NCBI GenBank assembly: GCA_028714695.1
Contig: JAQTLX010000001.1
Coordinates: forward strand, 1-64,000
Length of the DNA stretch: 64,000 nt
DNA from: Ignavibacteria bacterium
GTDB taxonomy: Bacteria > Bacteroidota > Ignavibacteria > Tepidaquicellales > Tepidaquicellaceae
Reading direction: 5' to 3'
Of this stretch, positions 51,229 to 59,884 are shown one piece after another. The notes beneath the pieces are model-generated. The model searched no databases. It saw nothing but the letters and a program-made list of their open reading frames with translations, and was not told the origin of the DNA. The position numbers and the translations under genes were made by a program. Each line of letters starts with the position of its first letter. Positions within the stretch are counted from its first letter, which is position 1.

Positions 51229-51834
51229 ATGGCTGAAAGAGATTTAAAGAGATTTCCTGAATTATACATGCCTTTGCATAACAGTGCGCTCAGATATTGC
51301 AGGTCTTTGATAGCGGGAAATCCGAATTTTGAAGCAGAAGAATTGCTTCAGCAGTCGCTTCAGATAGCTCTCGAAAATTTCAGCAAGTTAAGAGATGAAG
51401 AAAAATTCAAATTCTGGTTCTTTAAAATAATCACACGCGCTTTTTACGCATACTCAAGAAAAAACTTCTGGAAGAAGCACACTACTCTTGACATCGGAAA
51501 GGAATACAAGGGCTATTCCGAATTTCCGAAAGTTTATGAGGATGAAGAAAACGATGAGAACAGAATGATTCTTTTGAAGGCACTGTCGAAAATCAAGAAG
51601 CGGGACCGTTCGGCTTTCATACTTTACGCCATTGAAGATTTTACTCTCGAGGACATTAAAAAGGTTCAGAATGAAATAAGCGTATCAACGGTAAAATCAC
51701 GGATTTACAGAACCAGAACAAAACTGCAGACATTTATAATCAATTACAATAATAACGAGGTGATTTATGAAAAAGCGGCGGACAGGGAAAATTTAAAACT
51801 ACTTGGAGAAATTGAAAATGAAGTATTTAAATAA
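51229..51834 (+). CDS. ECF-type RNA polymerase sigma factor (second)
   Basis: A 201-residue sigma-70 family factor. Region 2: YMPLHNSALRYCRSLIAGNP and the FEAEELLQQSLQIALENFSKL helix, then EEKFKFWFFKIITRAFYAYSRKNF for -10 recognition. Region 4: LSKIKKRDRSAFILYAIEDFTLEDIKKVQ and SVSTVKSRIYRTRTKLQTFI as the helix-turn-helix. It differs from the sigma factor at 41646. It overlaps its partner gene, and the operon continues with a Spy-like protein and a barrel, which suggests an envelope signal. Confidence 0.9.
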   Translation: MAERDLKRFPELYMPLHNSALRYCRSLIAGNPNFEAEELLQQSLQIALENFSKLRDEEKFKFWFFKIITRAFYAYSRKNFWKKHTTLDIGKEYKGYSEFPKVYEDEENDENRMILLKALSKIKKRDRSAFILYAIEDFTLEDIKKVQNEISVSTVKSRIYRTRTKLQTFIINYNNNEVIYEKAADRENLKLLGEIENEVFK

Positions 51835-53023
51835 ACATAAGAAAAAACCGGAAAATACTTTTTACTTCGAACTAACGGAGCAGGTTGAGTTATTGAAGAA
51901 AACGAACTATGACGATAAGTCCGGTGAAGTAAAAGCATGGCTTCAGTCCAATATAAATGCGATTCCTGTTAAGCAGAAGAACACAAGCATGCGCCATTTC
52001 TTTGTTTATTACCGTCACGGTATCAGACTTGCATTTTCAATTGTGCTTCTTGCTCTCTTTATTGCCGCGGGCAATATACCTTTGTCTTATAATACAACGG
52101 TCGGTTATATATTAAACTGGAACGTAAAGAAAGAAAATTACAGTGAAAAGATTTTTGAACGCTATGAATGGATGAACAATAATCAGGTAGTGACAAGTTT
52201 GAAAAATGTTAACGGAGTCGATCTGCTTTCATTCAAATTAATAGTGAACGATGAAAAAACTTACGAGAATTACGAGAAGGACCTGAAAAATGAAAAATCC
52301 GTACTATCTTATGAAGTACAGCCGATTAACAGGTCCGGCGCCCGCAGTTTGTTCCAGAGGGTATTGAATATATTTATAAGAGTCGATGCGGGAAATAAAT
52401 CCGTCGAGGAGGCGGGCGAAGAACTATCGGCGCAGTTCAATGCTGCGGGGTATAAAAACAGCAGGGTAGTTGTGAAGCAGGGGCCAAGCGGCAAGAAATA
52501 TCTTTTCATAACCATTCCGATTGACAGAAGCATTCAGTCGATGCCGCCCGAAAAACCTCCTTATCTTGAAATAGAGGTTGCTAACAACGGAAATCTTAGA
52601 AGGTTTGTTACTCCTGAAATGCGTATGCCCGATTCGATTATGAAGGATATGCCGCCGCCGATGCGCTTCGGGGACAGATTTGCAGGCAAATCCGATTCCG
52701 AAATCAAGCAGCAGATAAAGGAAGACGTTAAAAAATTCCATAACGAAAATATAAATGACAAGGATATTGAAGTAATCAGAATAAACGGAAAAGTTGTATT
52801 TGCGAAACTAAATAATTCAAAATTCAATGATCCCCCTCTACCCGGACCTCCGCCTATGTTCGAAAGAAACATCGATGAGGCGGACAGAGATTTTATCCGA
52901 AAAGAAATATTTCCCGACGGCGGTCCGGGCAGGTTCTTTAAGAGGGATCACGGAGTTTTTAATCCCGATTCATTAATGAAAAATTTTCCCGAAGAAATAA
53001 TTTCGGTACTTGTTGAGAAATGA
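51818..53023 (+). CDS. Membrane protein partner of the ECF sigma factor (probable anti-sigma)
   Basis: A 401-residue bitopic protein. About 65 cytoplasmic residues (with TEQVELLKKTNYDDKSGEVK and the basic MRHFFVYYRHG) lead into a transmembrane helix near residues 67-88 (IRLAFSIVLLALFIAAGNIP). The extracytoplasmic part has two similar-looking segments around residues 110-175 and 180-260, then a Pro/Met-rich stretch (MKDMPPPMRFGDRF and DPPLPGPPPMFERN). I chose the ATG at 51818, nine bases after a GGAG sequence; 51803 is possible and both overlap the sigma gene. Overlap, membrane span and order imply an anti-sigma factor, without any recognised anti-sigma motif. Confidence 0.65.
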   Translation: MKYLNKHKKKPENTFYFELTEQVELLKKTNYDDKSGEVKAWLQSNINAIPVKQKNTSMRHFFVYYRHGIRLAFSIVLLALFIAAGNIPLSYNTTVGYILNWNVKKENYSEKIFERYEWMNNNQVVTSLKNVNGVDLLSFKLIVNDEKTYENYEKDLKNEKSVLSYEVQPINRSGARSLFQRVLNIFIRVDAGNKSVEEAGEELSAQFNAAGYKNSRVVVKQGPSGKKYLFITIPIDRSIQSMPPEKPPYLEIEVANNGNLRRFVTPEMRMPDSIMKDMPPPMRFGDRFAGKSDSEIKQQIKEDVKKFHNENINDKDIEVIRINGKVVFAKLNNSKFNDPPLPGPPPMFERNIDEADRDFIRKEIFPDGGPGRFFKRDHGVFNPDSLMKNFPEEIISVLVEK

Positions 53024-53052
53024 TCCACAACGCTCTAAATATTTACCCCGTT

Positions 53053-53080
53053 AACTCCCGGGTGTAAAAGCCCGGGAGTT
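53053..53080 (+). terminator. Hairpin between the anti-sigma and Spy-like genes
   Basis: AACTCCCGGG (53053-53062) pairs with CCCGGGAGTT (53071-53080), a 10-bp perfect stem. Only TTTCT follows on the plus strand. It may reduce, rather than end, transcription into the following genes. Confidence 0.65.
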
Positions 53081-53123
53081 TCTAAAAGAAAATAAAAAAT
53101 TTTTAAAATTTAAAAAAGAAAAA

Positions 53124-53540
53124 ATGAAAATGAAGATTTTTGTAGCGGCAATACTGTTGTCTTTTCTGACCTGTCTCGGCTATTCGCAGGACAACAGGCC
53201 CCCTAACGGTCCGCCGGACGGGCCTCCCCGCGACGGAATGAAAATGCCGCCGCCCGAAGAAATGGCGAAAAAAGATATGAAAATGCTGACGGAGGAACTC
53301 AACCTTACTGACAGCCAGATTCCTTTCGTGAAAAAGATTCTCGAAGATTCATATAAGAAAATGCAGGGTAATTTCGATAAAGGCCCCGAAGGTTTTGACG
53401 AAATGAAAAAAGTCATGGATGAGAAAGATGCAAATCTGAAACTCGTTCTGACGGATGAACAGTGGACAAAGTACACCGATCTGATGAGCAAAAGAAAGAA
53501 TAAAATGAAGCCCGGGGATTCATTCCACGATAAAAACTGA
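53124..53540 (+). CDS. Spy/CpxP-like periplasmic protein with two LTxxQ motifs
   Basis: A 138-residue exported protein. After a signal peptide (residues 1-20, CLGYSQ) comes a Pro/Gly-rich linker (RPPNGPPDGPPRDGMKMPPP), then a helical domain. It carries LNLTDSQ (LTDSQ) near residue 62 and VLTDEQ (LTDEQ) near 115, the paired LTxxQ motifs of CpxP and Spy, along with a Met/Lys-rich surface. Spy acts as an ATP-independent periplasmic chaperone, and CpxP restrains an envelope stress sensor, so this is a candidate sensor or chaperone for the sigma system. Similar proteins are labelled heavy-metal sensors, which remains an alternative. Start ATG. Confidence 0.72.
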   Translation: MKMKIFVAAILLSFLTCLGYSQDNRPPNGPPDGPPRDGMKMPPPEEMAKKDMKMLTEELNLTDSQIPFVKKILEDSYKKMQGNFDKGPEGFDEMKKVMDEKDANLKLVLTDEQWTKYTDLMSKRKNKMKPGDSFHDKN

Positions 53541-53566
53541 ATCAAATAGCGGGTGAATAAAAATAA

Positions 53567-56152
53567 TTGATAAAAAAGATGTATTATAAAAGATTAATAG
53601 TGATGTTATTCCTGACTTTGTTCGTTTGTTCGGCATATTCTCAGGATATAGATTTAAAAACAAAAACCGGGAATGAAGGAGTAATTCTCGGAGCAGTAAT
53701 AGACAACGATACGGGTTCTCCGTTGGAGGAAGCTGTTGTACAGATTTTCAGTAATAAGGATTCCATTCCGCTGCTATCAGTCTCAACGGATAAAAGAGGA
53801 ATTTTTTCTCTGGAAGTCGATTACGGAAAATACAGGATTAGATTCAGTTATGTAGGATACAAGGACTTAATAAAATCGGTAAACATCACGCGTGAAAATC
53901 CGGTAAGGAATATCGGAAACGTAATGCTGAAACAGGGAACTGAATCAACACCGGAAATAGAAGTCACGGAAGAAGCGCCTCTGATGGAGAACCAGATCGA
54001 TAAGAAAGTATATAATGTCGAGAAGAGTATCATAAGCGAAAGCGGTACTGTTGTCGATGCTTTGAAAAACCTTCCGTCGGTTACTGTCGATTCCGACGGA
54101 AAGGTTTATCTACGCGGCAGCAGTAGTGTAAGAATTCTTATAAACGGCATGCCTTCTGCAACACTTGGGGACGATCCGTCAACCGTACTTGACCAGATTC
54201 CTTCAAAGATGGTTGCCTCAATCGAAATCATGAACAATCCGTCTTCCAAATATGACCCCGAAGGCACTTCGGGTATTATTAATATTATTCTCAAGAAAAA
54301 ACAGGACGACGGCGTTAACGGAAGCATCAGTCTGAATGCAGGAACCAGGGATAAATACAGTTCTTCGCTGAATCTGACAGCAAGGAAGAACAAACTGACT
54401 CTTAACGGAAATTATAATTTCAGACTGTTCAATATGACGGGAAGCGGTTCTTCTTATAAGAAAACTATTCTTGGAGATACGGCTTATATATCCAGCCAGA
54501 CAAGCGTTTCCAGAGACAAAATGTACTCACATTTCGCAACGCTCGGAATGGATTACGAAATAAACAGTAAAAATATTCTTTCCCTTTCGGGTAATTATAA
54601 TTACAGGGGGATGAACATTCATGAATTTTCACAGAATTATACAGGTGCAGAAAACAGTCTTGTTACATCCTCCTATACAAACGATATGTCGAAGAGCCTG
54701 AGCGGTTACGGAATGGACATGAACGTAAACCACAGGCTGAAATTCAGCAAACCAAAAGAGGAATTAATAACTTCCGCTCAATATTCGAAAATGAACATTA
54801 CCGATGCAAACAGCAGACTTATCGCGGATGTGAATTCAAACAATGTAACTTCGTCGCAAAGAGACAGCACGATAAATAAAATGGAATTATTCTCCTTTCA
54901 GTCGGACCTCACCATACCGCTTGGAAATGTTGAAGTGAAAGGGAATAACAACTCAAATATATCCAATAACAACAATCCCCCCGGCCCTGGTCCGATGGGT
55001 CCGGGAGGTCCTAATCCGCCGAATGCTCCATCAGTGTCCGGAAATACGGCAAAGGTCGAAATGGGAATTAAGGCATCGTACAGGAAAATGAACTCGGATT
55101 ACAAATCGAATTATCTCGATCTTAACACACAGAACTGGGTTTACAACGACCTTACCAGCAATAATTTCGAATATAAGGAACAGATATTGTCGGCATATGC
55201 AAATTACACGAATAAAATATTCGATATAGGTTATCAGGCAGGTTTGCGCATAGAACAGGCAAATACGAAATCGAATCAGTACACTCTGAATCTGAGCAAT
55301 GACAATAATTATTTCAGTTTGTTCCCGAGCATTTATCTTTCTAAGACAATTGCTAAGACGCATGAATTACAGGCGAGTTATACAAGAAGAATAAACAGGC
55401 CGAATACATTCATGCTTAATCCGTTTACGGATTACAGCGATCCGCAGAATTTAAGAAAAGGAAATCCTGATCTGAAACCGGAGTATATAGACGCGCTGGA
55501 ATTCGGTTACATGAAATATTTCTCGTACATTTCGGCATCGGGTTCGGTTTTTTACAGAAGGGTCAACGATGCAATAAACAGGATAGTATCCGTTATTGAC
55601 AGCGCCACATCGATAACAACATTTGCAAACGTTTCAACTTCTTCATCGTACGGACTCGAGTTTGTTCTTTCAGGAAGCCTGACCAAATGGTGGTCGGTTA
55701 ACGGAAGCCTGAACTATGCAAAGACAACGGTTAACGGAAGCAACATCGCCGGCGGAATGAATAATTCCGCGGATGTGTTCTCAGGTAAATTGATGACAGG
55801 TTTATCGTTCAGGAATTTATTTGAACTAATGGTATCGTATTTCTATTCGGGAAAAATGGTGACGGCTCAGGGCAGTATGGAGCCGATGCAGATGATGGAC
55901 ATAGCCATCAAGAAAGAATTTTTCGATAAGAGAGCAAGTCTGAATCTGAGGATATCGGATGTTTTAAATACCATGAAGTTTTCAGTGGTCTCCGGGGGGA
56001 GTAATTTTTACAATTCATTCTCCAGAAGACGTGATTCACGGGCGCTTTTCCTTACCTTCACATTAAGGTTTGGAAAAGACCCGCTGAATCAGAAAAAGAT
56101 GAAGGAACCGGAAAAAGAAATTAAGAATGACGGCAATCAGGAAGAGTATTAA
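53567..56152 (+). CDS. TonB-receptor-like outer membrane beta-barrel protein
   Basis: An 861-residue protein of the outer-membrane barrel family with carboxypeptidase-regulatory-like N-terminus. It has a signal peptide (about residues 1-26, SAYSQD), an Ig-like domain (GAVIDNDTGSPLEEAVVQIF, residues 38-118) and a plug-like segment (DALKNLPSVTVDSDGKVYLRG, 165-235). A barrel from about 250 to 835 ends with the strand ALFLTFTLRFGKDP, then a charged tail. A Pro/Gly-rich insert (PPGPGPMGPGGPNPPNAP) near residues 468-485 sits in a presumed extracellular or periplasmic loop. The start is TTG at 53567 or the ATG at 53579 four codons later. It ends the sigma operon-like cluster; no nutrient substrate is identifiable. 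Confidence 0.85.
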   Translation: MIKKMYYKRLIVMLFLTLFVCSAYSQDIDLKTKTGNEGVILGAVIDNDTGSPLEEAVVQIFSNKDSIPLLSVSTDKRGIFSLEVDYGKYRIRFSYVGYKDLIKSVNITRENPVRNIGNVMLKQGTESTPEIEVTEEAPLMENQIDKKVYNVEKSIISESGTVVDALKNLPSVTVDSDGKVYLRGSSSVRILINGMPSATLGDDPSTVLDQIPSKMVASIEIMNNPSSKYDPEGTSGIINIILKKKQDDGVNGSISLNAGTRDKYSSSLNLTARKNKLTLNGNYNFRLFNMTGSGSSYKKTILGDTAYISSQTSVSRDKMYSHFATLGMDYEINSKNILSLSGNYNYRGMNIHEFSQNYTGAENSLVTSSYTNDMSKSLSGYGMDMNVNHRLKFSKPKEELITSAQYSKMNITDANSRLIADVNSNNVTSSQRDSTINKMELFSFQSDLTIPLGNVEVKGNNNSNISNNNNPPGPGPMGPGGPNPPNAPSVSGNTAKVEMGIKASYRKMNSDYKSNYLDLNTQNWVYNDLTSNNFEYKEQILSAYANYTNKIFDIGYQAGLRIEQANTKSNQYTLNLSNDNNYFSLFPSIYLSKTIAKTHELQASYTRRINRPNTFMLNPFTDYSDPQNLRKGNPDLKPEYIDALEFGYMKYFSYISASGSVFYRRVNDAINRIVSVIDSATSITTFANVSTSSSYGLEFVLSGSLTKWWSVNGSLNYAKTTVNGSNIAGGMNNSADVFSGKLMTGLSFRNLFELMVSYFYSGKMVTAQGSMEPMQMMDIAIKKEFFDKRASLNLRISDVLNTMKFSVVSGGSNFYNSFSRRRDSRALFLTFTLRFGKDPLNQKKMKEPEKEIKNDGNQEEY

Positions 56153-56270
56153 AGATTCTGTTTCTTTGTTAGGCCTGTACTCTAATACTAAGAAGAGTAA
56201 AATCAAATTCAAATAGGGTAAAATTATTCAGTGAAAGTTTAGTTCTCTTTTCATAATTCCACCTGAAAAA

Positions 56271-56299
56271 AAACGACTCCGGATATACCGGAGTCGTTT
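56271..56299. terminator. Bidirectional terminator between convergent genes
   Basis: A 12-bp stem AAACGACTCCGG (56271-56282) with CCGGAGTCGTTT (56288-56299), loop ATATA. T residues follow on each strand (GTTTG on plus; TTTTTTTCAGG on minus). It serves the barrel gene on one side and the T9SS gene on the other. Confidence 0.85.
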
Positions 56300-56322
56300 G
56301 TATATTAATGATAATATATAAT

Positions 56323-59166
56323 CTATTTAATCAGCACCATGCGTTTTGTTGAAACAAATTCTCCCGCTTCAAGTTTGTAGAAATACACTCCTGATGATAA
56401 ACTGCTGCCGTCAAAATCCACCGAATAATTCCCCGCGGGTTTGTCGTCGTTTACTAATTTTGCAACTTCTTTTCCGAGTATATCATAAATCTTTAATGTT
56501 ACGAATGATTTTTTCGGAACACTGAACGATATTTTTGTTACAGGGTTGAAAGGATTCGGATAATTCTGTGAAAGTTTGTATTCTTTAGGTATTGTCGAAT
56601 TTCCTTCGTTTATTCCAATAATGGAATTAAATATAAATGATATATTCGGTCTGTTTGTTTGTGAAGTGCCTGCGTTCAGGTCGGTACATCCGTTACCGCT
56701 CGGTAAATCCTGATACTGATGCCATGTCTTGCCTGTCATAGGTGTCGCCGCGACGGATGAATTCATGTATGTCGTGTTGTTGTCGTAACAAACCTCTACG
56801 AGTATATTACTCGTTCCGTCCCAATGAAAAGGTGTTGAGAGAAATAAATACTGCCATCCGGTATTGGGTACGGTATAATTTCCCGAACATACGGTAGTCC
56901 ATCCCGAATTTGTGAATCCCGTTAGAGTATTATTTGACGTTAATTGCATTTTGATAGTATAACCGTTCATTGTCTGCGGAGATGCATTAAGAACATTAAA
57001 ACCTAAATACATTATACGCGCGAGTCCATTGCCCCATATGGCTGATATTTCTGAAGCGGTATAGAGCATATCTGTCCTCGAATCCATATAAAATGTTCTG
57101 TATGGATACGATGTGGTTATGTTGCCGCTGCCTAGTTTAATTTCTGCTATTGAACTAACACGGAAGTGATATATTTGAGTTGAATCTTTGTTATGGTTCG
57201 AAGAGTTATCGGACGCTATTATTCTATAATAAACTGAATCATTCGGATTTATTCCGGTTAGATTTGAATTAAATACACCTTTGAAATAATCTCCCGTAAC
57301 GCTTGTGAGTTTAAATTGTTTTGTATTTGCAGGATTGTCATTTAAATACCACCGTACCCACACTGAATCAATTCCTGTGTTATCAGAAACATAAACTTTT
57401 ATAGTATCAGGCCAGTGTATCCAATCTGACCATATAATAGGACTGTGATTAATCACGGGTTTTGTAACATCAGGACCGGTCTGAAAAGAAAACTTATTCG
57501 CGGGTGCGTTTAAAGGCAGTGTTGATACCCTTCCGGTCTGGTCTTTTGTCTTAATGTAATAATAATATGTTGCCGGACTTGAATTTCCCGGGATTGCCGC
57601 AGACCAGTTGTTTCCTGTATTCGTCATTGTAATGCTGTCGGTAATCGAACCGCGTCCCCAGAATGTTTTTGTTTCCCCGGCGGCAAGCGTGCTGCCGAAT
57701 GTCAGTATTACGGAATTAACATTATAAGGACCGGTAAGCACTTCAGTATCTTTTAAAGGTGTGTGAACAATGTACGGTGCAAGTACAACCCGCGCCATAT
57801 AGATCTGTGCAACGCCGTTGCGATTGTCAGTCCATACAGGATAAACTACGTCGTTCGCAGCCGTTACTCCGATATAGTCCGAATAATATCCGTCCGCATA
57901 TCCGCTTAACGGAACTGGTCTTTGGGGATGGTCGCTGACTTTTATATTGGTGAATGAATTTCCGTGGTCAGATGATATTGCCGCGAATACATCGCACGAA
58001 TCCTGTTGATATGTATCTCGGTTATCGTAGAAGACAATTGCAACCTTGCTTGTAATGTTGTCCACTGCAACCCATGGCATGAACTGATTCCTGCCGTTGT
58101 TTATTGCATCATCGTTAATTCTTGTTACTGCGCTCCATGTTGAACCGTTATTGACGGAATATGAATAACAAATATCCGCATCGCTACCCGCCGGCGCCAG
58201 ATTTTTCTGCGCCCAGCAAAGATAAAGCGTTCCGTCGAACGCGCCTGTTGACTTATCTATCGCAAGCGAAGGGAAAGAATTGACGCGCACTCCGGCAGGC
58301 GGCAGATAACCTCTTATGCCGTTGATTGTAATCGGATAAGAAGGAGCGCTCCATGTGATACCGCCGTCCATCGATTTTGTAAAACCAATTTTATCTTCTA
58401 TGTTCGAATTTGAAATATTAGGTGTTGCCCAGACGCAATAGACAGTTCCGTTCGTTGAAACAACAACCTTCGCACCCTGTTCATAATGATTCGCTAACGG
58501 AGAACCTATGTTCTGCGGCGATGAATATGTGCTGCCCCCGTCGGCGGAGTATGAAAGCACAACCCGCGGCTGCGTGAGGTCGAAGTTGCTCCAAACAACG
58601 TAAATTCTGCCGTAGTAAGGACTCGAAGAATTATTATCGACTGCAATTGAATTCATATCAAAGAGCGCAGAGGAAGGAACTGTGATTCTTCCTGTCCAGT
58701 CAACGCCGGAATTTGTTGAACGGTCGGTTACAACATAGTCATCAAAGTAGTTGTAAAATATATTACCGCCCGTGCCGTAGGCTACATAAGGATTTGTGGA
58801 ATAATAAACCGAGTTGGGCAGAATATCGCCGCCCGACCAGTTGGAGCCGGAGTTCAATGAATAATAATATCCCATTCCGAAATCGGTGTTGGAGCCTATG
58901 AATAAATTATAAGGAGATGCAGGGGAAATAGCAACTGAAGGTTCCGTCTGATTATATGGACTTGAATAAACACGGATATTTGGATATTGAGTTACTGCGT
59001 AAGTACCTGATTCAGTATATCCCCTAAGATTTTGGTTATAAGTAACCGCAGGATGAACGATTTTATAGGGATTAAAATCCTTTGTTTTTATATTTAAATT
59101 TTCCTGTGCAAATAAGCCTGAAGACAGGAGAAATAAAGCCAAAATAAGGTATTTGCCGTATCTCAT
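56323..59166 (-). CDS. T9SS-exported sialidase-fold (ASP-box) protein
   Basis: A 947-residue secreted protein. Signal peptide 1-20 (SSGLFAQ). An N-terminal six-bladed-propeller-like region (about 40-465) has repeated Asp-box motifs (S-x-D-x-G-x-T-[WY]-S), such as SYSADGGSTYSSP, SMDGGITWSAP, SVNNGSTWSAV and SSDHGNSFTNI. Then Ig-like or Fn3-like domains (residues 470-660, with TKTFWGRGSITDSIT) and a further globular part precede the T9SS type A sorting domain (QNYPNPFNPVTKISFSV to KRMVLIK). The propeller resembles exo-alpha-sialidase or BNR-repeat proteins, but catalytic residues (Arg triad) cannot be confirmed, so binding rather than hydrolysis is possible. Confidence 0.85.
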   Translation of the reverse strand: MRYGKYLILALFLLSSGLFAQENLNIKTKDFNPYKIVHPAVTYNQNLRGYTESGTYAVTQYPNIRVYSSPYNQTEPSVAISPASPYNLFIGSNTDFGMGYYYSLNSGSNWSGGDILPNSVYYSTNPYVAYGTGGNIFYNYFDDYVVTDRSTNSGVDWTGRITVPSSALFDMNSIAVDNNSSSPYYGRIYVVWSNFDLTQPRVVLSYSADGGSTYSSPQNIGSPLANHYEQGAKVVVSTNGTVYCVWATPNISNSNIEDKIGFTKSMDGGITWSAPSYPITINGIRGYLPPAGVRVNSFPSLAIDKSTGAFDGTLYLCWAQKNLAPAGSDADICYSYSVNNGSTWSAVTRINDDAINNGRNQFMPWVAVDNITSKVAIVFYDNRDTYQQDSCDVFAAISSDHGNSFTNIKVSDHPQRPVPLSGYADGYYSDYIGVTAANDVVYPVWTDNRNGVAQIYMARVVLAPYIVHTPLKDTEVLTGPYNVNSVILTFGSTLAAGETKTFWGRGSITDSITMTNTGNNWSAAIPGNSSPATYYYYIKTKDQTGRVSTLPLNAPANKFSFQTGPDVTKPVINHSPIIWSDWIHWPDTIKVYVSDNTGIDSVWVRWYLNDNPANTKQFKLTSVTGDYFKGVFNSNLTGINPNDSVYYRIIASDNSSNHNKDSTQIYHFRVSSIAEIKLGSGNITTSYPYRTFYMDSRTDMLYTASEISAIWGNGLARIMYLGFNVLNASPQTMNGYTIKMQLTSNNTLTGFTNSGWTTVCSGNYTVPNTGWQYLFLSTPFHWDGTSNILVEVCYDNNTTYMNSSVAATPMTGKTWHQYQDLPSGNGCTDLNAGTSQTNRPNISFIFNSIIGINEGNSTIPKEYKLSQNYPNPFNPVTKISFSVPKKSFVTLKIYDILGKEVAKLVNDDKPAGNYSVDFDGSSLSSGVYFYKLEAGEFVSTKRMVLIK

Positions 59167-59274
59167 TTCTTTTATTATTTTTTATAATCTATCTAAATTA
59201 TATGCTTATATCAACCGAAAATAATCTCCGGCAATACGGCATGAGTGATATTAAAATTTACGAACAGTACAATT

Positions 59275-59697
59275 TTATTCTCCGATGATTGTAACAACCA
59301 CATCTCTTGTTCCTCCGCTGTTTCGGTGCTCACAAAGATATACGCCCTGCCACATTCCGAGATTGAGTTTACCGTCAGTTATCGGAATGCTTATGTTGTT
59401 TCCGATAATAGTTGATTTAATGTGCGCGGTCATATCATCTGGACCCTCCTGAGCATGCGAGTAGAGGTCAATTTCATCAGGTACGGAATTGTTGAAATAA
59501 TTTTCCATGTCTTTTCTTACCGACTTATCCGCGTTTTCATTAATTGTAATTGAAGCCGATGTATGTTTTATCATAATGTGTGCAATTCCCGTTTTTATGT
59601 CATCTATCTCGGGAACATTGTTCATAATTTCGCCTGTTATAAGATGGAAACCTCTTTTTCTGGGGAGCAACGAAAATTCTTTCTGAATGATTTTCAT
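59275..59697 (-). CDS. YjbQ family protein (UPF0047)
   Basis: A 140-residue protein of the YjbQ/YugU family. It has IMIKHTSASITINENAD near residues 41-57, YSHAQEGPDDMTAHIKST near 79-95, and LGMWQGVYLCEHRNSGGTRDV near 112-134, with the His cluster that forms a possible metal or substrate site. Family members have been linked to a secondary thiamine-phosphate synthase activity, which is not established as the physiological role. It is isolated between the large T9SS gene and the divergent receptor gene. Confidence 0.88.
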   Translation of the reverse strand: MKIIQKEFSLLPRKRGFHLITGEIMNNVPEIDDIKTGIAHIMIKHTSASITINENADKSVRKDMENYFNNSVPDEIDLYSHAQEGPDDMTAHIKSTIIGNNISIPITDGKLNLGMWQGVYLCEHRNSGGTRDVVVTIIGE

Positions 59698-59840
59698 ATT
59701 AATTTAAGTTTTATAAAATTAGTTAAAATTATGCATAAAAATTATTCATTAAAGAATAATATCAACTTTATCTTACAAAAACAAAAAATTCCTATAATTA
59801 TTGTTATTCATGAAACCAATTCGTGTTGATTAAATGTTTG

Positions 59841-59872
59841 TATCTTTGTAGTTTCAATTTCGTATTAAGGAG
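59841..59872 (+). promoter_or_regulatory. Candidate promoter and ribosome binding site of the receptor gene
   Basis: tatctttg at 59841-59848 fits the Bacteroidetes-type -7 element TAnnTTTG; the matching -33 TTTG/TTG element is not clear at the expected distance. AAGGAG at 59867-59872 lies 12 bases before the ATG at 59885. The first is weak evidence, the second is a good Shine-Dalgarno sequence. Confidence 0.4.
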
Positions 59873-59884
59873 AAAACTTTAACA

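Noticed and set aside
53848-54393. Minus-strand frames inside the barrel gene
   Set aside because: They are antisense shadows of the receptor-like coding sequence with no ribosome binding sites.
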